NCBI RefSeq assembly: GCF_001649575.2
Contig: NC_051439.1
Location: 14,568,810-14,632,809 of the forward strand
Reading direction: 5' to 3'
Length of the DNA stretch: 64,000 nucleotides
DNA from: Kryptolebias marmoratus
Taxonomy: Eukaryota; Chordata; Actinopteri; Cyprinodontiformes; Rivulidae
Shown in pieces: positions 55,601 to 64,000 of this stretch; the stretch's first letter is position 1, and every line of letters begins with the position of its first letter. The notes under the pieces were generated by a model. That model was not told the origin of the DNA and did no database searches. It saw only the letters and a list, made by a program, of their open reading frames with translations. The position numbers and the translations under genes are program-made.

Positions 55601-58600
55601 TTACTGCGGCCTGTACAGCTTCTTCCAGTCAGTGGCGACATGTCTGCCAAGTCTAACAGGCAGAGCATCAAAGATTTCTGCCATACGGATGCTCTCATGC
55701 AAGCAAACTGATATTTCTCATTTTGCCCCATTCTAAGAGGTGCACACAACATGTTTTTTTGATTCCAAGATACATTTGTTCCATCCCAACTTTCTTCCTA
55801 ACACTCATCTATTCGGACAGTCCTTCAGCGGCGCCTATATTTATGGATAAACCTGGCAAAGTTGGCGTCGTCATCACCACCATTACCTCAAGGTACTGTC
55901 TGTGTCCGGGAACTCTGCCGAAGAATGTACCCAAACACATATACTGGCTTTTTTTTCTGTTTATTTTGTTTTCAACTGCAAATATGTCAACTGCAAAAAA
56001 GCCTCCAACAGACTGGAGACTACTTAAAGGAAGTGCTGACTCCTGTTTGTAACCCTACATCTTGAAAACCAATCAGCGAGTCCCTTAGTGGGCTCTCTTC
56101 AGCTGCGGCTGCAGGGGGTCGGCAGCCTAAAGCTCCCATCTACAGGCATCAAGTTTACATAGAGAAGAGTTAGTATTGGGGGTTTTGAAAATTTCTGGGT
56201 GTTTTTGTGAATCTGGGGTTATTAAACGTTTTGACGTATCTAATCGCGAAGAAATTCAACAATTTCTCTTGGATTGCTGAACCAAACGGATTAAGTAAAT
56301 GCTGCAAATGACACATTGATGCATTCTTCATTGCTGCAATTAACATCCTGTCTTTTAAAAGTCCATATGGGTTGATTTATTCTAAGATTAGATTCAGCTG
56401 GGGGGACATCTCGCACACAATAACTCATGCAAACACCATTTTCATTCAGCAGCAGAGCTCAACATTCAGCCTCGTGTTGTCCTGTTCGCTCAGGAGGACA
56501 CTAAAACAGACCACGGCTGGTTATTTTTCTTGTGATTCAACATCAGTGAAGCCTGGAACTGGATTTAAAAGGCAGAGGTGCAATAAATATAAAGATAAAC
56601 ACAACCTTTTAGGTAATCAGTCTTGTGAAAATGAAGAACACGTGAGATATTGAGGCCTCTTTTAGGAAGCTGTGGTCATTTAATGACAATCTTTGGGAAA
56701 TGTGGAGGAAATGTATTTTTAAAGCAGATAATTTTGCTGTTATACCGTCTGACGGCATTGTAATGTTTCTAATGACATTAAGTTGACTGTGAGTAACAAA
56801 GGTTTTTGTTCGTATGCTTCTGACCACGAGGATGACTCGTGCTGCGGTTGTAATCTGGGTAACATTTAGGTTGTGAAAACAAATCATTTTTGAAATCCAA
56901 CAGAGTTTTTGCAGGTCTCTAAGGGAGCGTGCATCACTTCCAGTCATTCGTAATTTGGGACATGCCGGAGCACGCAGATGTTTGCTGGAAGACACAAAGC
57001 TGTGACTTATGTGCATCACACACATCACATCAAACTGACTGGAAAACTTGCAGGAAATGGTTTTTTTTAACACTTCCCAATTAGCTTGGATACAATACAT
57101 GTTTTTATATTTATATATATAATTATAGGAAAATATTAGTACCAAGAGTCGAATAAATTCACATCAAAGTTTCTTAATTCCTTCTACAAATGTTTGCCAC
57201 TTTAACAACTAAATGTCTTAATTTCTACCACTTATATAAACCAGTTGAATTGATCTTACATGTGCGTGTGTGTGTATGTGTGTGTGTGAGAACAAAGAAG
57301 GGGATGAGGGTCCAGTTGGGCACTACGTGAGCTATAAAAAGAGAAGAAAAGAAGAACATGTTGAACTCTCAGCTAGAGTTACTGAAACATAAAGAATCTG
57401 AAGAATGTCCCACACATTTCCAAAGCTTCTCCTCTGTCTGGCTGAAAAAAAAAAGAAACTGGCAATTTCTCCGAAAAAGGGGGCTAAAACTTAGAGACCC
57501 CCTTCCCCCTTCCTGACTCACTTGTTCTTTCCGTTCCTGAACAAATCGGACGTTCCCCCTTACTGGTGGAGTTATAACTCTTTATGTCATGTCTGAGTAC
57601 TTATGGTAAAGCTGAGGAAACCTAAAGCTACGTCTCTGGTGACCAAATGGAGACAAAATGTTTTTTTCCTACAGTACATGTTCTAAAAAGACATGTGGGA
57701 GGGCATCAGTCTGGACAAAAAAGGGTTTTCCAGTTGAAAATAAAGAAGAAGAATGTTCACTGATGAAAGAACATTGTCTCTGATTTATTATCTCATGAGA
57801 TTACTCATGATAGAATAAATGAAATACAGCTTATCTGAACATATGACTCCTATCAGGGACTACTCACCTTTTGTCTACAGTGTAAAAAGGAAATAAACAC
57901 ATTCTTTGTGATACTTCACCGATAAAAAAAACCTCCATGTATGGAGCTCAAGTTTTCATCAGGAGGAATTTTGTTTTCTACTGTTTTTTTTTTTAGCATT
58001 TGGGAAACACTACAGATTTTAAACAAAAACATAAATCCACTTTGTAGACTGTAAACTTATTAGTGTGAAGCTTTATTTCAATACATTTTAAAGCAGTTTA
58101 AGCCTGGAATGAATAAACAAGGAGTGGTATTTTTTGTTCTTTTGTTCTTACAGATAGAGCTTTTTGAAAATTAACATCTGCTCAGATGTATCTAAGGATT
58201 TAAAAACATTTCTTCTTCCTGGTTTAAAAAGTTTATAACATGTTTTTAGGATCATTAAGGTACTGCATGACTTAATTCAGTTGACTAGAATCCACAATAA
58301 AAGAAAAAGTGTCATTTTCTGTCTTCTCACTAAGTTTTATACTTTGACACAAATTTGGTGCATTTTGTTGACTGAGTTGAACTCCAAACAGTCTAAAAAT
58401 AAGAGCCGAAGGGAAACCTCCATGCAGAACTTTCCTAAAGGATGTGTGCTGATACAAATGAGCTAAGAGGTCAAAGTCTCTTTCATCTAACTCCTTTAAA
58501 TGCCAGTGGAGGTGAACTGCTGGATCCAGTAAAACAGAAATTTTTGTTTCTTTTCCACAGCTTGGCTCCACTCCCTCTGTTTTTGCAGGTTTTCTACTGT

Positions 58601-61600
58601 CTGTCCTGCAACTTTAGTACCTTTGTGGTTAGAGTTCCAAACAACTTTAGTCATGCATAAACTCAAAAAAGAAAGAGTTCTCTAAGATTTTATAGAGCTT
58701 TTTTTGTATACATACTCTCTTTAAATAGGAAGAAACCTACAGCAGAACCAGGCTCAGGATGGGTGGCCATCAGCTTTGACCAGCTGGAGTCTAAGAAGAC
58801 AGGAAAGAGACAGATGAACACAGATAGTTAATACCTGCTGAGAGAAGGAAGAAAACGTTAAAGTTAGAGACAATAATAGTAAAACGAGGGCACTCACTGC
58901 ACCAGGTTTCACTAGAAGTCTGGATAATATCAGCAAAGATGTTGACTTTATATCTGAGTTCTCAGATTCACTTGTAATATTAAACATGCATTTATTAGTC
59001 ATAAACAAGACTAATAAATACCTATCCTTACATGCACAATAAGGATATCAGTAATTTGCTTCTTAAATTGTGTACCAGACTCTCTAACTACTTTATAAAA
59101 CAAGACAGTTTTATAAACTGAGGACCCAAACTGATCAATACAAAAGCAAATAGGCATTTTTCCCAGAAATAACTCAAGACATTAGTAGGAAAAAAACATG
59201 TAACTCAAAATATATTCTCCCTCACATCTCCAGGATAAGCTAAAGGTGGTTCTGTGTGGTTCGAGGAAATAGCAAAGTTGATCGCCAGGATGTGGTTCCA
59301 GCGTTGTGTTCAAAGACTGTAGAACTTGTGAATATTGGCCCTGTGAGGGTATTTTGTCATGTCTTGAAATGAGGTAAGTCAAGTTGATGAATGACGCTTT
59401 GCACAGGACGTGACACAATTCAGTTTCTCTAAAAAAAGAGCCAGGTTCAAACTCACCATGTTTCCTCCGACATCACTCTCTGCATCTTGTCTGAAACTTG
59501 ACTGGAGGGGCCTGCACAGCTGTCTGATGTGCTGTGTCAGGAAAAGCAGAGAAGCAGAAGCAAACCGTTTGACTTCCTTCATGTTGCAGATGCCAGAATC
59601 TTGTGACTGACACTTTCAGGTGGCGTTCCCACTGGGAGGTATATACGGGGTTCGCTGCCGGCTGGGCTACAGTAATGAGCAACAGTGGAATCTTGAACAG
59701 TTCTATGGGTTTTCCAGACTACATAAGGACACAGAACAGAAAAGGTTAAAAAAATTACTGATACATCCATTAAGTCAAAATCATAAGGCCTCACTCCTCT
59801 CATAACACAAATACTTTCTAAGTTATGCAGAAGGAAGTATCATAACGAGTTAGCTAGTAATGACAGCAGCTTTGGTAATGACAACAGAGCCCAATTAGTT
59901 TTCATAAATCACTCTAATCTCATTACAACTTCTCTATTTTGGAACAATATGCTCCCTCAGCTGAGGTATCCCAGAAAACCGGTAATTAAAGCTAACCTTT
60001 TAAAGCCAATTTTGAAAAATAAATAAAGAGCGACTGCAGCCACAACATGCCAGCACGTGTCCTGAGTAGGAAATGTCCATCAAGGGAAACTAAGCTGACC
60101 ATGTGGACACAAGCTGGGGGACATTTTCAGCTGCTCATCTAACAAGTATTACCCAGAATGGATGCAGGGCGATTACTAACAGCACATCCATCCTAACACG
60201 GTCATATTTCACCAAACTTACTATGCTCTAAGTTTGTTTTTTCATGGGTGATTCAGTAGTCGGTCACAGAACATCCTGCAAAGATCCCATTTTTAGCCAT
60301 TTGTTATGTTATGAAAGGGCCTGTGCACAGTAGGAGAGAAAGAGTGTGAGGCATTCTGAGTTGTGCTATTTGTGTACTGCTACAAGTAGCCAATTTCACT
60401 TGCTTTCTCTTGCACACCTAATTCTAATTTGCTAATCACCACACCTGTCCTGGGTTAGGGTTTTAGCTCTCCTCTGTAGAAACGCAGCTGAGATGTAATT
60501 TCCCGCTGCCAAATCTTTTTTGTTTCGCTCGTGTGTTTGTTTTAAACCTGCATCTGTGTTCTTGAATTTTACCCAGCTCATGTTTAGTCCTGTTTCTGTT
60601 TATCCTGCCCTCTGGAATCCCCTTGGCTTGCATTAAACTTCTACCTTGCTGACGTTTGTGTCCTTCCAGCAGCCACTGTGACCCGAATAAGAGAAAAGGA
60701 AAATTATGCTAAGTGAAGAAGCCACTGGGGAATAGGTGATGCATGTGTAAGCTCAGAAACATGAAGGTAAAGAAATGAGGGCTGATACATGCATTTATAA
60801 ATATGCATATTAGTTTATAATCTCTTTCATTGATAATTAACCACTTTTAACAGACTTTAAATACCTTAAATGAATAGTTAATGCTGTTTAATGAGCTTCA
60901 ACAAAGCTTGTGTCTTTAAAGTAAGCTTTGGGATTTTGTGCATTGAGGTTAGGAAATCCAAATATAAGTCAGGAACTATAAATTGGTTCAGGGAATATTA
61001 TTGTGACCATATGAATACGTGGTATGTTGCCGAATGATGGTCATTTTAGCCCACTATACAGAAGTGTAAGCATCACAGGACTATCAAGTGTCGTGTATTA
61101 ACCAACTTTCACACAGTTCACACAAATCCCACAACCATTTCTCTATGCATTGAAAAACAAATGCTCCTGAAAGCCTTTAATTTTAGGAGTCATATAAATG
61201 CATATGTAAGCATTACATGATTCCTTCACATACTGTAAAAATATTAAATATGACTAGAATGTAGACTTTATTTCCATATAATTACCCTTTTTGCCCAAAC
61301 TGTGCATTAGAGGTGCCTAAACAAACAGCCATTTCAGTTCCTCCGTTCACTTTAGCTCACAGAAGAGCACCAGCCTTTCAAGGGGCAGAAACGGAGACTG
61401 TGCCAGGCCCAAAAACAAGCCATGACAACTTGGTGTTTTTCATTGAGGGCAGTTTTTATAGAGCTCTCTCTCTCCACGGACTGAAGGATTTATTAGAATC
61501 CAGTTTTTCCTCCTCGGGGGCTCTCAGGTTTCCCAGCCTGCACTGCAGCCTCTGTTCAGGCCTGCTTCTACTGTACAACTCACAAGCAGTGTCATCCTTT

Positions 61601-62141
61601 TTATGCACATAACGTAATTCCTGAGAGCATAAAATGAGCACTATAATTATGCAGAATGTTTTTACTTTTCTATCACACACTTGGACAGTGAAGACGAAGC
61701 TTTGCAGCTGTGGTCTGAGTAATTCACTGACTATCTTGTGAACTTGAAGCCAACACTGAGTCATCTGTGTGTGATGTTGTCTCACTGATGGCAAAAGGGA
61801 TAGAGGTTGGTTTTTGTTGACTGCTCATGCAGAAAGCTGTTTGTCTCTGTTTTGATCCAAGGACCCCTAACAAGGCCCATCAAGGTGGGTGAGCTGAGCA
61901 GATCTCCAATACGCAACAAGCCTTGACACTCTTGGTTAGAGTAAAAGCTTAAAACTCACTTTTTGTTCCTTCAAGTGCCCTGGATGGCTTTTTACTATTG
62001 GAGCTATAGCAACTGAAAACAAGAATTGTCATGCCTTATATGGAGAGATGATTTAATTTGATTATAACTTAAATTATTAATTGTTCTGCCAGATGGTGTG
62101 TTGAAACTGAATGATTTTCTAGTCAATTGGTTCATCTACAG

Positions 62142-62333
62142 CAATGGCGTCCAACCCCGGGCCTGGAGGGCCACTATCCTGCATATTGAAGTTGTTTCCC
62201 TGCTCTTCAGCAGGTCTTTAAGTTCTGCAGAAGCCTGTTAATCACTCAGTCATTCAAATCAGGTGTGTCATAGCAGATAAACACCTAAACGTGCAGGATA
62301 GTGGCCCTCCAGGACAAGGATTGGACACTACTG
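62142..62333. mobile_element. hAT-type MITE with intact 8-bp target-site duplication
   Basis: The 192-bp element starts CAATGGCGTCCAA and ends TTGGACACTACTG, which are inverted repeats. Longer inner arms share GGAGGGCCACTATCCTGCA and its complement. The 8-bp sequence ATCTACAG flanks it exactly on both sides (62134-62141 and 62334-62341), as expected for hAT transposition. It has no coding capacity. Confidence 0.9.
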
Positions 62334-64000
62334 ATCTACAGACTATAGATAGAAATGGATTCATACAAAGTTTTTTTTATATATATAATTTGTGGTTTAA
62401 AAGGAATGTAGTCTTGTTCATTTAAACCTGCATCTACAAAAAGGTTTCCTCCTTTTGAACTTCCTGCATCAACTGGTTTTTCATCCCTATTTATATTAAC
62501 ATTTTATGCATCTTAAATTGGATGACATTAGAAAAAAAAGTGCAGCATTCAATTTTATTTTATTTTTTTCCCCTCAAACATTGGATGAAAAGACAGGACA
62601 TACTTAAAACATGGGTAATGTTAAAAAACCTATAGACATTTTATTACATACACAGACCTTTAAACAAAAGCCTTTCTGTCCTCCTGAGGAAGACTAATTG
62701 TTGGTTTAATGTGTGACTAATTCTAGAGCTAAAAGACAGAAAGAAATGTCAGCCATCGTTCAAAACCAAAGCACGACAAAGGCATAAATCTGTAGACATA
62801 CATTACAAAAGACAAATAAATGTACTTCACATCCCTGATCATCACGCTGAACACTTTACCATCTGTCAGAAGGACCTCTCCTTTACTTCATTCAGCAAAG
62901 AGGTGATGTATTATGTCTGAGTTTAGTTATTAGATTGCACCTTTTTTAGATGGCAAAATAAAATGGCATAAACATAGGAAAATATGGACAAGAGAACACT
63001 GAGCACTGAATGTGCAGTAATGTCTAAAGAATTTGAGCTGTTTTCTAATAAAATAAAGACTTTAAAAGGACTGGAACTAGAAAATGTCACCTTACCATAA
63101 CTTTGAAGTCTCACATTCACACTTTCCATCATAATATTGTTTTAGGGATTGTGGTCAAGAGTGAGTGACGTTTTTATGCAACTGCAGAAATGCAGCTTTA
63201 AGGCTTTAAGCTATCCAATCTGGAAATTATTTGAGTTTTTGACCTTCGAGTTTCGAAGCGATTGCCGAACCATTTTTTAACGATTCTCTCGGTGACGTTC
63301 TCAAAGTGAAAAACAGCAACAAACAGACCTGCAAACACGCAGCGCTGACAGCTTTAACTTCAGCCGGAGAGTTCGTTTTGTCTTTACGTACTGCCAACAA
63401 TCTCGTGTGAAAACAAACAAAATTGTTAAAAACAAGGGGAAGAAGCATATATTAGAAAATGACGTGTTCCTTTCGCACAATCAACATCGGTGCTGCAAGT
63501 TATTATTCCCCTTTTAGATTAAATGTGAGGAGCTCTGGCGATGTTGTAACAGCACATAAAAACACACAAAGCTACGTATTGCAAATTAAACCGGTGCTGG
63601 AAAAAAACACACACATACAAAAATACGCCATTGTGTTTTGGGTTTAAAGTAGTTTCAGTAAATACTAAAATCTTTACCTGTTTTGGGTAATTACTAGCTT
63701 TAAGAGAAGTTATTGTCTAACAGTTTAATGAGTTTTGTTGAAATATAATTTTCATCATATAAAAATAAATACATATGGTACATCCAACACTATATTCCAC
63801 TCTAAACTAAAGGAGAAAACTAACTTGGGAACTTAAACACTGAGCTAGAGTTAGAAAAGCTGGGCTGGTGATAACTCTTAATGTCAGAGGCAGATAACTT
63901 TTTTTCCTTTTATTTTTAAAGCAGCACCTGTTTATTTTTAGATGCACGTTGTTTTGTAATGTTCTAGGAAGATAGTAAATTATTCCAAGCATCTAGAGAG

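Larger units (their letters stand above)
46550..64000. other. Gene-poor region upstream of thbs1
   Basis: I read this 17.4 kb on both strands and found no exon with family similarity, no tRNA and no rRNA. It holds two copies of the dispersed repeat, GT microsatellites at 48855-48868 and about 57261-57288, a run of 12 G at 50999-51010, and a hAT MITE at 62142-62333. Enhancers of thbs1 may lie here but cannot be identified without comparison to other species. Confidence 0.6.

Noticed and set aside
56609..57145. 178-codon open frame on the minus strand
   Set aside because: Low-complexity and hydrophobic stretches without any recognisable family; overlaps AT-rich noncoding DNA.
57333..57340. TATAAAAA box in the gene desert
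   Set aside because: No exon, CCAAT box or open frame of substance downstream; expected by chance in AT-rich DNA.

Overview
This window is nuclear DNA of a ray-finned fish, most likely a percomorph teleost. The evidence is AT-rich sequence, spliced genes with GT/AG introns, vertebrate protein families, and decayed teleost-type transposons (L2/CR1-like LINE, Tc1-like, hAT MITE). I cannot name the species. There are no bacterial operons, CRISPR arrays, prophage or viral genes.

Four protein-coding genes could be rebuilt exon by exon, and in each the reading frame closes across every junction. Left to right: (1) slc10a1, + strand, 2429-4570, five exons, 342 aa, a sodium/bile-acid cotransporter. 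(2) susd6, - strand, 5997-9231, ten coding exons, 607 aa, a sushi-domain type I membrane protein. It carries six sushi domains in an alternating A-B-A-B-A-B array where human SUSD6 has one. (3) fsip1, + strand, 10534-36139, ten coding exons, 414 aa, a sperm flagellum fibrous-sheath-interacting protein with two large repeat-rich introns. (4) thbs1, - strand, 39220-45763, 21 coding exons, 1172 aa, full-length thrombospondin-1. slc10a1 and susd6 are tail-to-tail, susd6 and fsip1 head-to-head across 1.3 kb, and fsip1 and thbs1 tail-to-tail. From 46.3 kb to the end I find no convincing gene.

The genes do not form a pathway. The order is informative as synteny: SLC10A1 and SUSD6 lie together on human 14q24, while FSIP1 and THBS1 lie convergently on human 15q14. 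The window therefore spans the junction of two blocks that are on different human chromosomes.

Regulatory reading: the sequence upstream of thbs1 holds a TATA-like box, a CCAAT box, three TEAD-type GGAATG motifs, a perfect CArG box beside an ETS-type site, and just outside these a near-perfect CTCF motif facing the gene desert. fsip1 intron 7 contains a perfect RFX X-box, which fits a ciliary/flagellar gene. The shared susd6/fsip1 promoter region contains a long imperfect inverted repeat.

Repeats: a dispersed family of about 300-365 bp recurs at least seven times and ends in a small palindrome. One locus holds tandem units of about 305 bp. I saw no wholly new multi-gene system. The strongest unusual items are the susd6 sushi-pair triplication, the palindrome-ended repeat family and the clustered thbs1 upstream sites. 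All functional statements are by sequence reading and family knowledge; no database search was run.
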